From Scalesia atractyloides (taxonomy: Eukaryota; Streptophyta; Magnoliopsida; Asterales; Asteraceae), in contig CAMTDV010000013.1 of NCBI GenBank assembly GCA_947069175.1, positions 57,914,610 through 57,978,609 on the forward strand: a stretch of DNA of 64,000 nt. The letters run 5' to 3'. Shown one piece after another: positions 10,188 through 22,200 of this stretch (the stretch's first letter is position 1; the number at the start of each line of letters is the position of its first letter). The position numbers and the translations under genes were made by a program. Under the pieces are notes generated by a model that had not been told where the DNA came from, made no database searches, and saw only the letters and a program-made list of their open reading frames with translations.

Positions 10188-11651
10188 CAATAGCTTCATA
10201 ACATAACTTAGTCTTCAGTCTTCTTGCAATCTTCAGCATCTTTGAAAAACGTTGGTCTTTGGATAGCTTCAGCTTTAAAAGTTTTCGGTTAGCGTTTAAG
10301 TAAACACTAGTTTAGTACTTGCATAGCAATCTTCAAACTCTTCAACTTTGTCTGCAATGTAGAAAGGAGGTTCTACCATGCATCCAAGCAAACTCCTCTT
10401 CACCAAACTTCTCAGCAACACACTGCTACAATCTGTATACTATAAAACAAACATCTCGAGAAACCATAAGAATTTTTCAACACAAGTTGACAAATTATTA
10501 TTATTCAAGAGATAGTAAAACTGTATCCAGATTAAACACTTCTCAACGCAAACCATATACTCAAAATTTTTTAAGCACACAGAACCTACAAGATCTTAAA
10601 ATTTTGAACTCATCTTCCAACACCGTCTCCCCCTATCAGTAAGAACTCCTCCATGAACAACCATATTCCGTACATTAAGAATTTACAAGAAAATGAAATA
10701 TTTTTTGATTTTTATATTTTCTAAAAGCAAGTAAATAACAAAATAATAAACACTCTGTTTTTGTGAGAATCACCGTTAAGAAGATCATATCAGCAACCTA
10801 AAACTGTTTTCACACTATCTGATTATTCTATATGCAATATTCATGAAAAGCAGTTCAAGACGATTACTAGTATTGTTTATCCACTTAAACAAAATACATG
10901 AACATTTCAAGTACCATTACCTAGTGATATGTTTAGATAATTTATACGGATATACTAGTGTGTCAAACTTCAGGACATACCCCCACGATCAAGGTATGCA
11001 CAAACATTCCTCGTAGTAGGTGAGTATACCAAAATTCATCCTTTTTGATTTACAACGTTAAATAATTGGTGATCAGGTCAGTACTTCTGTACAACAAAGA
11101 GACCAATATCCAATGAGGGTTAGGGCAAATACCAAATTTTGGTATGAATAATGCAATTTGCATATTTGAATGACTCTCTAGGAGAGCTTCTTCAACTTTT
11201 GGGATTTGGCATTTTAGCTCTTTTAAGATATCATGATTGTGCCTAGGTTAGCATATATCTGGATGCAGCAGAAGGACAACCTTGATACCCCGGATGAAAT
11301 AACGATATAAAGACCTAAACCTCATATTTTGGCAATCTACGAACGCAAGATTTAAGGTTATAAAACCATATGCCACTGATATGTTACCCACTCATACACA
11401 GTCTATTATATTTGTATCACAAAGGTAAGTTGATTATTTCATGCTTTTTGCCTACTGGTACATCATATGATGAAGCTGCTATCACACTTAAGCAATTTAA
11501 TTTTAATTTCAGTGTGACAGTCTAACTTGCTGATGTACTATCATTTCTTCGTTTCCACATAGTGAAAACTCATTTTTTATTTTCTATTTTTTTATGTTTT
11601 TGATTTTTGAAAAGCAGTAAATTATTTACAAAATATTTTATGGAAAAATGG
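10188..11651 (-). other. C2 non-coding region between RNase H and 3' LTR
   Basis: About 1.46 kb with no convincing frame; stops are dense on both strands. A second purine tract, ATAGGGGGAGA on the minus strand, lies at about 10629-10639. Parts near 10980-11340 resemble C1 at about 24290-24620 in wording and order (ATACCCC- and ACAAAGAGA-containing segments), so this looks like a shared non-coding module. Confidence 0.6.
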
Positions 11652-13095
11652 TTATTCAGGATTCCTCATCCTGTTGAGTTCGACTAAATGTTCAAAACGA
11701 GCCCTGTCAAAAGCTTTTGTGTAAAGATTTGCCAGGTTATCTAGTGTGTCGACTTGATGCATTTCAATTAATTTCTTTTCAGCACATCCCGTATAAAATG
11801 ATGACGAATGTCAATATGTTTTGTGCGACTGTGTTTTACAGGATTGTTGGTGATTGACATAGTGGCATTATTATCTATCATAATAGGAGTACGAGTGAAA
11901 TTCAAACCGTAATCGCGCATCTACTGTTGGATCCAGAGAACCTGAGAGCAACAGCTACCTGCAGCAATATATTCTGCTTCACACGTAGAGGTAGACACAC
12001 AAGACTGCTCCTTGCATTGCCATGATACGAGACTCCCTCCTAAGAACTGACAACCACCTGTGGTAGACTTCTTGTTGATTTACATCCTCCAAAGTCCGAA
12101 TCAGTGAAAGCAACAAACTTCAAATCACTAGCAGCTGGATACCATAACCCAAGTTTAGGTTTCCCCTTCAAGTAACGAAGAATCCACTTCACCGCTTTCA
12201 TGTGTGACTCCTTTGGATTCGCCTGAGATCTGGCATAAAGTCATACAGCGAACATGATGTCGAGTCTTGAAGCAGTCAAGTACATCAGAGAACCAATCAT
12301 TGCCCTGTATTGAGTTGGATCAACATCCTCCACACTCTCATGATCTGGACCAAGATTGTGATTCTCACAGATAGGTGTATTGAAAGTAGAGCAATCTTCC
12401 ATTTTGCAACTGAGACAAAATGTCATACGCATGCTTCGTCTGATGAATAAACATCCCCTCCTTCTTCTGTTCAACTTGTAAACCCAAAAAGTAGGACAGT
12501 TCACCCATCGCACTCATTTCAAACTTGCTCTTCATTACCTCCTCGAATTCATGACACATGTTCTCATCAGATGACCCAAAAATGGTGTCATCAACGTATA
12601 CTGTACCAGCAGAAAGTCTTCCTTCTTCCTTTTAATGAAAAGTGTACAGTCAATCTGACCTCATTCAAAACCGTTCTTTAATAGATGTCCTGACAGTGTC
12701 TCATACCACGCCCTAGGTGCCTGATGCAATCCATACAATGCCTTATCAAGTCGATAGACTCGATCCGGATAATCTGGATCAGTAAACCCATCTGGTTGTG
12801 AGGCATACACCACTTCTTGGACTTTCCCGTAAAGAAACACACTCTTCATGTCAAGTTGGTAAACTTTGAAGCCCTTGAATGAAGCAAAAGCTAGGAACAA
12901 ACAAATTGCTTCCAACCTTGCTACTAGTGCAAACACTTCATTGTAATCAATCCCCTCTTGCTGATTGAACCCTTTCACCACTAACCGAGCCTTATTCCTT
13001 ATTACGGTCCCTCGGTCTTTCTTGCACTTAAACACCCACTTGGTGCCTATTTCCTTCTCTCCTTCATGCAAGTCAACTAGCTCCCAAACCTTCAA
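11652..13095 (-). pseudogene. pol: C2 reverse transcriptase and RNase H
   Basis: On the minus strand the fingers start with GTKWVFKCKKD near 13040, KARLVVKGF follows, and YVDD is at 12587-12598. The RNase H part shows TDSDFGGCKSTRS near 12100, CEAEYIAAGSCC near 11960 and TKHIDIRHHF near 11830, ending with TAA at 11652-11654. A frame change and stop lie near 12659, between fingers and palm, and more follow in RNase H. The catalytic Asp pair is intact. The product would make element cDNA in the particle. Confidence 0.92.
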
Positions 13096-13099
13096 CTTC

Positions 13100-13710
13100 T
13101 TAAACTAAGCTAGTTCCTCTTGCATAGCTTCAACCCAACAATTATCTTTTTAGAGCCATATGAACATTCTTCAGCTCCTCTTGGGCAATAAAGCAGCTAT
13201 ATAAACACTCATGAATCAACCCAGTCTTCTGAATCGAAGTAAATAAACAGGAACCTTCAATCACACCTCTTCTTGTCTGAACACCTACAGCAGCATCACC
13301 AATGATGTTCTCAACTGGATGGTCTCTATTGACAGGTGCGGTAGCAATGGTGTCAACAATTAGATTATCTCCCAGATTAGATCCAACCTCCCCCTGATTG
13401 TTAGTATTACCAAACGGATTAGTGAAGTCCTCCCCTTGAATAGGTTCAGACTCACTATCACTAGAATCCTGTGGAGCTTCACTAGAAGAAGTTTCTAGAG
13501 CCTCTGTCATTGATATACTCGATCTAGGCATGAAGTCACCCTCTCCATTTTCACTGATCACAGTTTGGATCACTTGAGACTCATCTGCATTGGAAAACTC
13601 AGGAATATTTAATGATTTAAAAACACTGTCATAATCATATAATAGGAGGACTACTCGTTGATTGTTGAGGTGAATAACTAGTGATTTCCATGTTAAACAC
13701 AACCTCAATT
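13100..13710 (-). pseudogene. pol: C2 integrase-to-RT linker
   Basis: A frame of 188 codons rich in Ser, Glu, Asp and Asn (SSSEAPQDSSDSESEP) joins integrase to RT. It ends with the HPVENIIGDAAVGVQTRR block and the CLFTSIQKTGLIHECLY segment that precede RT in this group. Low-complexity acidic linkers here are usual in plant Copia. It overlaps the integrase frame by 74 bases in another frame, so a frameshift separates the two. Confidence 0.8.
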
Positions 13711-14432
13711 TTACCAGTTTTTAGATTAAAAACCCTTTTATTCGGTGTTCTAGGCATATATCCTAGAAAATAACCCTCATCAGCTACCTCACCGAATTTT
13801 TGCTTATCTTTGATTCGCACAATGGTGCAGGGTAATCCAAATGGTTCAAAGCCTTTTAAGTTTGATTTTCGGTTAAACAGTAGTTCGTGACATGTTTTGT
13901 TAAACCGTTTAACCGTCAAAACTTTGTTTATGACATAACAAACTGTGTTCACAGCTTCTCCCCAGAAAAGAACTGGAAGCTTTGAATCAGAAAGCATAGT
14001 CCTTGCAGCTTCAATCAACATCCTGTTTTTCCTCTCAGCAACTCCATTTTGTTGAGGTGTATAAGGAGTAGAATATTGATGTTTAATTCCCTTGCAAAGA
14101 CAATAGAGATCTAGAATCTGATTCTTGAACTCTGTGCCATCATCACTCCTTATCCTCTTGATCCGTGCATCATGGACATTTTCCAATTTTGTAAAAAGAT
14201 CTATCAGCATCTTCGATGTCTCATCTTTTGTACCTAAAAAGAAAACCAATGAGTACCGTGAGTAATCATCTGTGACAACTAAACAATAGTACTTTCCACC
14301 TATGCTCCTTACGGGACCGAATAGATCCATATGAAGTAATTCATAAGGGGCATCTATGGAATTTATTGTTTTAGACTTGTGAGGTTTCTTATGTTGTTTT
14401 CCCTTTTGACATGGAAGATATTTATCTTCCAC
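13635..14432 (-). pseudogene. pol: C2 integrase core, 265 codons uninterrupted
   Basis: The best preserved enzyme domain in the window. It starts inside the zinc-binding segment (PCQKGKQHKK), then LLHMDLFGPV, TDDYSRYS, SDDGTEFKN and AERKN. Counting from the Met, the second catalytic Asp is residue 97 and the Glu residue 133, which is the D-35-E spacing. KRVFNLKTGKIE marks the C-terminal part. It would integrate the cDNA. The frame is open but isolated from protease and RT by stops and frame changes. Confidence 0.93.
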
Positions 14433-14461
14433 ATGAAACCTCTACACTGGCACCCCTTCCA

Positions 14462-14925
14462 CTAAACTGTTTTAATATAGTTCATTTTTTGGTAGTGGAT
14501 GTGGGCCATGCGTCTGTGCCACAGCAATGACTCAGCCTCAGATGCTTTTGATAGTAAACACGCCACCACATTCGAAGAATCCTTTGCACCCATGTCCATG
14601 ACATAAGTGTCGTTTATCCTTGGCGCTCTCATCACTATCCAATCATCTGGTATCACCAAACCAGGTTTCAACACCAAAGCTTCAGACTTTGTAAAGTGGA
14701 CCGAGTGACCCTTGTCGCAAACTTGAGACACGCTCATCAGATTGTGCTTCAGTTGCTCAACATAGTTCACTTTGTCCAATGTGATCTTCCTGTTGGTCAC
14801 TTTTTCTCGACCTCTAATGTGCCCTCCTTTAGCACCTGCAAAATTCACATAACCACCATCTATATTCTCAAACTCAATCAACAACCTCGCATCCCCGTCA
14901 TGTGCCTGGAGCAGCCACTATCAAC
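14462..14925 (-). pseudogene. pol: C2 protease and pre-integrase region
   Basis: The catalytic motif DSGCSRHMTG is at 14893-14922 on the minus strand, matching the family consensus. It is followed by a frame break near 14885 and then 140 codons with GGYVNFAG, KVNYVEQLKHNLMSVSQ and the zinc-binding LLWHRRMAHIHY. The protease would cleave Gag-Pol. The active-site motif is intact, the frame is not. Confidence 0.9.
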
Positions 14926-15536
14926 ATGCCACAAGTTGATAATCCTCCTTAGCAGCTCCAGCACAACCAACAAAATTAGTTAGATTGGGGGACCCAAGCC
15001 TTAATGGTCTTAGGTCTTCCTGATTCAACCATCAGAACATCCATCCAATATCCATCACTCCTAACAGGAGTCTTGGATCTTAGACCTGTCGATGGAAATG
15101 GTCATTGATATCCATTTGTTCTTTGGTCCTGAGGTTTCTTAACCATGTTTGGACTTTGTGACCTTTGGAAATTCTGGTTTTGGTTCCATGAATTTTAAAA
15201 ATAATAATTTCTAAAGCCATTGTTATCAAAATTCGATTACCTATATTTTGATATCGAGTTTGATATTGACCTTGACTTCTGAAATTAATGGATTGACCAT
15301 TAAAGTTATCCATTCTTGGTGAACTACTTCTAGGTCTTTCATATCTGCCTGATGTAGATGCAGGCTGAAATCTTTGTTGATTTCTTTGAAAACGAGGAAC
15401 TTGGTTAGTTCCTTTTTCAGCCTTATTTACACCAACAAAACACTTTGCTGCTTGGTAGCAGATATCTTTGGTGAGTTAGTAACCTTCTGCTCACCATCAC
15501 CAATTTTCTCTGGTGATATTTCTCTCTGTCTCTCAC

Positions 15537-17991
15537 TCACCTATGCTTCATTTTTTTGGTAAGATAGCAGCTAGCTACATGTCCCTTTTCGTGACATTTG
15601 AAACACGATTTTCTAGCCGAAGACTTCTTAATTGAAGTCTCTGGTTTAGATTCATCAGTAGATGATAATGATGATGATGATGCCTTTGAAGGATCTTGTT
15701 TACTTTGCTTAATTTCTGATTTTTCTTTGTTTTTATTTTTAGCAAACTGAACATTTGATTCTTTTGTAATAATAGTGACCTCTTCATTCATATCACTCCC
15801 TTGAACAAAATCAACTTTTTAAATAAAAACTTGCTTTTGATTCTTAGGGTGTGTCTTCTTTGTTTTCAAAACTGTGTCTCTATTATTATCCTTCTTGGCA
15901 TTCTTAGAACCATCAACATTACCTGAGGTGGAACTACCATGTGTAGTTGACACAAAGTCTGTAAGCTCTTCTTCATCTGGCAAGAAAGAATAGTCATGAC
16001 CAAGAGGTGGTGGAACTTCATTTAAACCTTTGAATCCCACACATGTCTTGTCATTACTCTTCTTCAGGCCATTCATCATGTGTTTCATAATAAAAGATGA
16101 ATCTCTGAATTGGTTTAATTTCTTTTCAAGTTCACAAATTTTAAGTTGTGCTTCAGACAACTCTTTGCATTTTTCAGAAATTTCTTTTGTTTTCTCACTC
16201 ATCGTATCATGAGCTAAGTCAATAATTTGAAGCTTTTCATTAAGCTTAGAGGTTAGAATATTGATTTCTTCTTCATAACCTTTAATTTTCTTCAAATATA
16301 ATGACTCCTTTCGTTTTATGAAAAAGATTGATTCTTTTAGGTTTGAGAGCTCATTTACCAGACTTCAGTTTTCTTTTGGGAACGTGTCAACTTCACTTTG
16401 CAGTTCACGACATTTTAAACAAACAGAACTACTAGAGTTAGAATGTACCTGTCTTGTTGATTGCTTAGATCAGCCATGAAAGCAGCAAAATCAGCAGCCA
16501 TCTTCTTCTCTGTAGCATTCTGTTCTCCATCAGCTTTTTCAGCTACCTTCTATTGCTCTCCCTCAGCATCAGCTTTCACTTCTTCATCAACAACTGAGAT
16601 ATCTCAGCCATGAACGCCTGTGAGGCATTGTTATCACCCTCCAGATGAACACTCCAATCATAAGAACCCTCTCTAGCAGTAGAGATCAAGGCCTTTGATC
16701 CAGTGTTGGTTGATGCATTCCTGTTGCTTGAACCATGACCAGGAGAATCTTGAAAGGATGAGTTAGAACGAGATTCAGTTTTTGGTCGTTGACATTCTCT
16801 AGCAAAATGTCCGTATTTTTGGCATTTGTAACACTTCACTTTAGACTTGTCAAAACCCACACTCTTTCCAACGAACTTCCTGCCGTTCTGTTCATGAACC
16901 TCTTTACTCTTCTATAGATTATGGCCATCTGTCATTGTAAATCCATCTCCTCTAGATCATCAGGGTCGATCTGATTATAATCTTCATCAAACATAGCAGG
17001 ATCAGATATTCTTCCCTGAATGTAGTTCCCGTAGGAACAACGAAAGAAGCAAGCAATGCCAGATGATCTTCAGCACTTTTGACACTCAGAGGCATAGACC
17101 TAGTACTGTTGTTACTATTTCTAACTTGTTGTCTCTTTGCCCCTGATGAGCCTCCTGAAGCAGCTACAAAACATACTTCACCCTCAGCATTTGTCAAAAT
17201 CTGCTCATTTTCACATGAGAGAAACGTAGTTGCAGTATCACTTGAAGCATTGTTGGAAGATGAAGGTGTAAGCCTTTATAAATCCATGGATCTTGAACCT
17301 GATCATATCTAGTCTCCTGCTTCTTCATGTTGAGCTCATAGGCTCTCAGTTTCCCTACAACCTCTTCCAAGTCTTTAGTTTCATAGTCAGCTTCACCCTT
17401 TATCATCAACGTATAAATATCCCACTTAAAGCATCTAGCAACTTATCGTTTATCTCCACATTCGTGTTTCCCTCTATGTCATAATTGTCCATTTCTGACA
17501 TCAGATTATAATATCGCGTGATAATATCTTCAAGGGATTCATTTCTCATTCCTTTAAACACAACAAATTGTTTCTTCAGCAGATCAACCTCGTTCTTCTT
17601 CACATCTGGATTACCCTCATACCTCTTCTGTAGGGCATCCCACATCTCCTCAGACGTAGTATAACGCTTGAATGTATGTTTGATGCCATCAGGTAACGAC
17701 ATCTTTATAGCAGCTAAGGCTTTCTTCTCAGACTCATACATTCTCTTTTCAGCTTATGACATATTCACATAAGCAGTGACACGTTGTCCGCCCTCAAAGT
17801 CATGAGTGGGGTTAGCGTACCAATCTTGAATACAGATCCACATCCGTGTGTCCTGATATTCAGTGAACGATTGAAACTTGTCCTTCCATGTAAGGTAATT
17901 CTCTACCTTCAGCATTTTTGGAGGTTTGTTAGTCAGTGCCAGCCTCGTGCTCCATTCTTAACAGTTCATTTAGATTAGACATATTCGACAT
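15537..17991 (-). pseudogene. gag: C2 gag with two separated zinc knuckles
   Basis: The likely start is ATG at 17991-17989 (MSNMSNLNELLR), shared with C3. The capsid part contains KRMYECEKKALAAIKMSLPDG-like and EEMWDALQKRYEG segments (about 17630-17760). The first knuckle CYKCQKYGHFAREC is at 16792-16833. A Lys/Glu-rich coiled-coil-like part with CVGF lies at 15819-16295. A second knuckle near 15558-15606 reads CFKCHEKGHVASCY, in which the last ligand position is Tyr; C3 has Cys there. Stops near 17758, 17406 and 15820 and frame changes break it. Gag forms the particle and packages RNA. Confidence 0.9.
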
Positions 17992-18754
17992 TTTTACCGA
18001 ACCAGCTCGTTAAAAACTTGTCCAAAATGAGTGGTCACCAAATTATATCGTTAGACTCGTCTCGACGATACGAATCCTATGATGTATATTGTCCGATTAT
18101 GATTTTAGGAATTTTATTTCTTTTTGTCCTAAAAATCACACGAGTCTAACCGTGCAATCGATTTGTCAAGATTGTTTATGGATTCAGTTATATATCCGAA
18201 AACGTTTAACTTTGGTTCGTCAGCTGATTAACTTTCCACCTTTTTGTATAGAACATGGAACAGTACTGGATCTGAAATAGTAAAGTCGGATAGTCAATCC
18301 GAGATGGAAACCCGGAACAGTAATCCGAATTGCTTATCCAAGATGGTGATTCAAAATAGTGATCCGAGATGGAATTCGGAATGTACTATTCTAATCCGAG
18401 ATGGAATCCGGAATAGAGTATTCTGATCCGAGATGGAATCCGGAATAGACTATTCTGATCCGAGATGGAATCGAAATGGACTGATCTTAATCCAAGATAG
18501 ACTGTTCTAATCCGAAATGCAACTCTGATGATCCGAACTGCATGTCTGATGATCTGAATTGCAAGTCTGATGATCCGAAATGCAAGTTTCTAATCCAAAA
18601 TTCAAACTTTTAATCCAAAATGCTTTGCTGTTAATCTGAAATAGCTGCAAACCCTAGAACAGTCGTCACAAACTTCAAAACAGCCTCCAAAATGTCCAAA
18701 AACCAACTTTTTGTGCTGTTACGATTCTGAACCGAGCAAAAACAAGAGCCAGAT
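17992..18754 (-). other. C2 5' leader with degenerate repeat array
   Basis: The untranslated leader between the primer site and gag. From about 18245 to 18640 it is an array of 25-40 bp degenerate units around the plus-strand motif ATCCGAGATGGAATCCGGAATAG, clearest at 18340-18480 and fading leftward and rightward. The C3 and C5 leaders carry the same motif. No reading frame of note. Confidence 0.85.
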
Positions 18755-18766
18755 GCTCTGATACCA
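18755..18766 (-). promoter_or_regulatory. C2 primer binding site
   Basis: On the minus strand TGGTATCAGAGC, complementary to the 3' end of plant initiator-Met tRNA, two bases from the LTR. A perfect match to the usual Copia site. Confidence 0.93.
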
Positions 18767-18768
18767 AT

Positions 18769-19246
18769 TGTAGGTCCCTTAATCCATATGGATCGTCACA
18801 GAATCGTCTATCCAATCTAGAGTGCGGAATCCCCTAGATCAGATTTCACAGAAAACCGAAAAAGAACACGAACACAATTACTTTCAAACTGTCTTTTATT
18901 GATTTTCTAACACAAGTGTTTACAATCAATTCAAGACTCTCTCTCTCTCAACTCTCTCTGAAGTAATTAGCTAATCCACTGAGCAACTGTAAACCGATCA
19001 ACCTTAACCCTAAAGCAAAGCTCTCTTTATATATAGACAAATTTGCTCTTGGGCTAGGGTTTCACCATATGGACTACTAATGGGTTTAAGCCCAATTCGC
19101 CTACCATATGCTATATGGTGTCTGGATTAGCCCAATTACTTCTAATTAACTATTACAAAACTAAACCCGCTAATCGTTTATCATTTTACTAATTACAAGA
19201 TATCCAAAGACCAAATCTAAGCTGTTGTCAAAAATATGCACCAACA
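18769..19246 (-). mobile_element. C2 5' LTR
   Basis: In element orientation it runs TGTTGGTGC to GACCTACA, directly against the primer site. An inverted TATA stretch (TTTATATATA on the plus strand) is at 19026-19035. It is highly similar to 9694-10174. Confidence 0.93.
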
Positions 19247-19271
19247 ACTGTATTGCCAAACCGAAAACTCC
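19247..19271. repeat. Right copy of 25 bp duplication flanking C2
   Basis: It repeats 9666-9690 with differences at positions 9 and 25. It belongs to the C1 3' ORF that C2 interrupted. Confidence 0.85.
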
Positions 19272-22200
19272 TTAGGGATGCTATACGAGCACGCTCAGCT
19301 ATTCTAGCTTCCTTCTTATCTTTCTTTTTCTGCTCAGTCTCCTCCAGCTTCCTCCAGGATGTATTCCATGACGATCCAGAATGAATATCGTTTGCAAAGC
19401 ATACATTAACAATCTTCTAGAACTTGAGAGCATGCTCTATATCTTTTTCATCAAAACTAATTTTGCTATAAAACAAGCAGTCTATATCTTTCTTCGAGCA
19501 ATCAACTAGCCACATCGGGTTTAGTACTCGAATGCCACGCCATAGCCAGTATATGCATTGGTGAGCTATAACGGCTTCGGGTAGTTCCTCTGTCATCTTC
19601 CATGAGTCTTCATCCTCGTGCAAGCAAATAACAGCCTCTCCTGTGTTCGAATCATAATGCCACCAGTTGAAGCTCTTGTAGAAATCATGCTCCATCCGTA
19701 ACATAGGCATATTCTTCATTACTTTCGGCCTCTTTACGATGAGCGTCACATCCTTCCCTTTCATAACTGGATCGATCTTTGTAACGTGTCTAGGAAAGTG
19801 AGGTTCCAGTGTGTAAATCCATGTAAAGCCTCAAGCTTGATCAACTTCCAAAGCCTTTGGTCGTGAAATTTCATCTTGAGATTAATCGTCTTTGTCTGCA
19901 CCAATTCTTTAATATCCCAGTAAGGGAAGGACTTGATGTCGCTCAGATATCGGAAATACTGAATACCAAACTCCCTTTTGATCGCATAGATATTAAGCTC
20001 TTCAATCCATCCCCAGCTTATGATGTCCCCTAGAGAAATACCAGCGTCACGACTAAAGAACGCTAGAGGACGTTTGAATTTACGCTCTGCTGGTGCATTC
20101 TTGAACCACTTCTTCCTCATCTCGTTAATCTCTGCTCTGTTAAACTGTTGAGGAATAGTGCCTTGCTTTGTAGCTTCTTCAACTTTACGTTTCAGCACCT
20201 CTGCATTTTTCTGCTGCAAATAATTCAGTAAAAGTTGGGGAGTCCTCTGTACCCTGATCGGCAATATTCGCATCGTCATCAGGATCATCCTCCATGACAA
20301 CTCGATCATACTCGTTAGCGTCTTCAACATGTTCAAAGACATAATCATTTGGCTTGAACGCGCTAATCTCATTCAACTCATTCTCAAAATCAAACTCAAA
20401 CTGTTCTTCATCCACTCTTAGCATTTCTGCGATCTCTTCTTTAGAATAAGTGTTAATGAATTCGCCGTCCTCGACATCATGCTCAAGATAGAAAATCTTT
20501 GGTTTTGGCACGACAGTAACGGTAGATGTATCAATCACCAAGAGGATTCCTGCCTGCTGAGCATCTGAAGATCCTTTAGTCCTGTCTTTGACACCTTCAT
20601 CAGTAGTTTGATTCGTAAAATCATCGAGGTACACTGAATGATCAATCTCTTTATTCACATTAGAATCAGTTACACGAACACCAGTACCTCCAACATTATC
20701 ATCATCATCATCATTACCCTTATAAGAATCCGAATCAGAATCACCATCAACATCTAAATCTTCATCTTCCTTTTCATATCTTCCTCAAACTCTTCAGCTG
20801 CTTTCTCAGTTTCTTTGTCTAACTTTTTCTTCATAAGCCATTCACGGTGTCTTGCAGATAGATTTGACATATCAATCTCCCCATCCTTAGGCTTCCCAAT
20901 CAATATAAACTTGTTCGGCACTTGGTACACAACGATATCTGTACAAGTAACTGGCGCAGACTCAGCTTCTGGCTCAGTTTCAACATTCATAGGATCCTCA
21001 ACAACCTTTGCTTTTCCTTTTCGTTGTGCATTAGATAACTCTTTAGCAAGGCGCTCCCTTTCAATAACTCATTCTTTAGCCTCTTCAAGCTCTATCTCGT
21101 CTATTTCTACCGCAATATTCACTCCTAGTTTTTTCACCAAAATCTTCTCAAACAAACTCATTCTACGATCACTGTGGAGTCTTTCTTCCTCATATTCAGC
21201 CATTTGAAGAAGTAGACGTTCATTCTCAGAAACTATACTTGCGAGCATTGCTTCTAGCTACTGTTCATCTTCAGTCAAAACATTGATCTGCTCATGCAAC
21301 TCCTGCTTCTCTTCATTCAACACATTAATTTATTCCTGCAACTCCGTTATCTTCGCCGTATTCAACAAGACCTATTTTTGTAACTCATCAACACACGGGT
21401 CGTTGAATGAAAAATCTTCACCCCCTGGGATATCTCCGAAATCAAAGTCAAAATCAAACTGAGATTGGGGCTGTGAAGTGTGTGGTGGCGGTTGCGGTGT
21501 AACTTGTCTTGGTGTTGGTTGTGGAGGCAGTTAAGGTGCAGACAGTTGTGGTGGAGTAAATTGTTGTGGTGGCGATTGTGGTGCTGCCTGACGAGGTGGT
21601 GATGTTGGAATTTGCTGAGCTGGTTCAACAATAACCTCTTCTTCAATCGTTGACTCTTGTACAATCTCTTTAGATCTAACGGTTGGAGACTCAGAACTTC
21701 TAGCAGCTTGGTGCTTAAACCTTCGTGCCTTTTTCTTCATCGGTGTGCGAACAGGAGTATCTGGATCTGACCCTGAAGGTACATATGTTGTATCATCTTC
21801 TCGTGCTTCCTTGTGCTTTCGCTCTTTTGCTTTTATCTTTATCTCAGCCTGACGCTTTGCCTCAATCTTTTTGGCTCTTTTACGTTCACCAGTACGTCTT
21901 TCATCAGAATTGGTGCTCGAAGACGATACGTCTTCGACTTCTTTCTCTCCACCAAATGCTTGTCGCTTGATATCTGCAGCAATGTCTTCAATATTTTCTT
22001 CAACATCTGGTTCATCGCGCAACCCAGAACTTTCAGCAGTTGATTTTTTCTCTGGCATTGTAGTAGCAGAAGATGTAGTAGTTGCTTTTCTCTTACCACC
22101 TTTTTCTCCATCTTTTACAAACCATGAACTACGCTTAGCAACATAACTTTCAAGTGCAGTTAATTCTTCACTCTCATCTCCACTATCATCTTTCCTCCAT

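Larger units (their letters stand above)
9694..19246 (-). mobile_element. C2: Ty1/Copia element nested in C1 3' ORF
   Basis: LTRs at 9694-10174 and 18769-19246 are near-identical (about 15-20 differences by eye, including short gaps). The polypurine tract adjoins the left one and a perfect GCTCTGATACCA primer site adjoins the right one, so the element reads on the minus strand. Gag, protease, integrase, RT and RNase H are recognisable. No large 3' ORF is seen between RNase H and the 3' LTR. It is the innermost element of the nest and so the youngest of the three in it. Confidence 0.94.

Noticed and set aside
18751..18768. Possible tRNA-Met gene fragments near 18755, 32546 and 53525
   Set aside because: They are 12-base primer sites complementary to the tRNA 3' end beside LTRs; no cloverleaf can be formed.
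20815..21207. 130-codon plus-strand frame rich in Ser and Phe
   Set aside because: Antisense shadow of the Glu/Lys-rich coiled coil of the C1 3' ORF.
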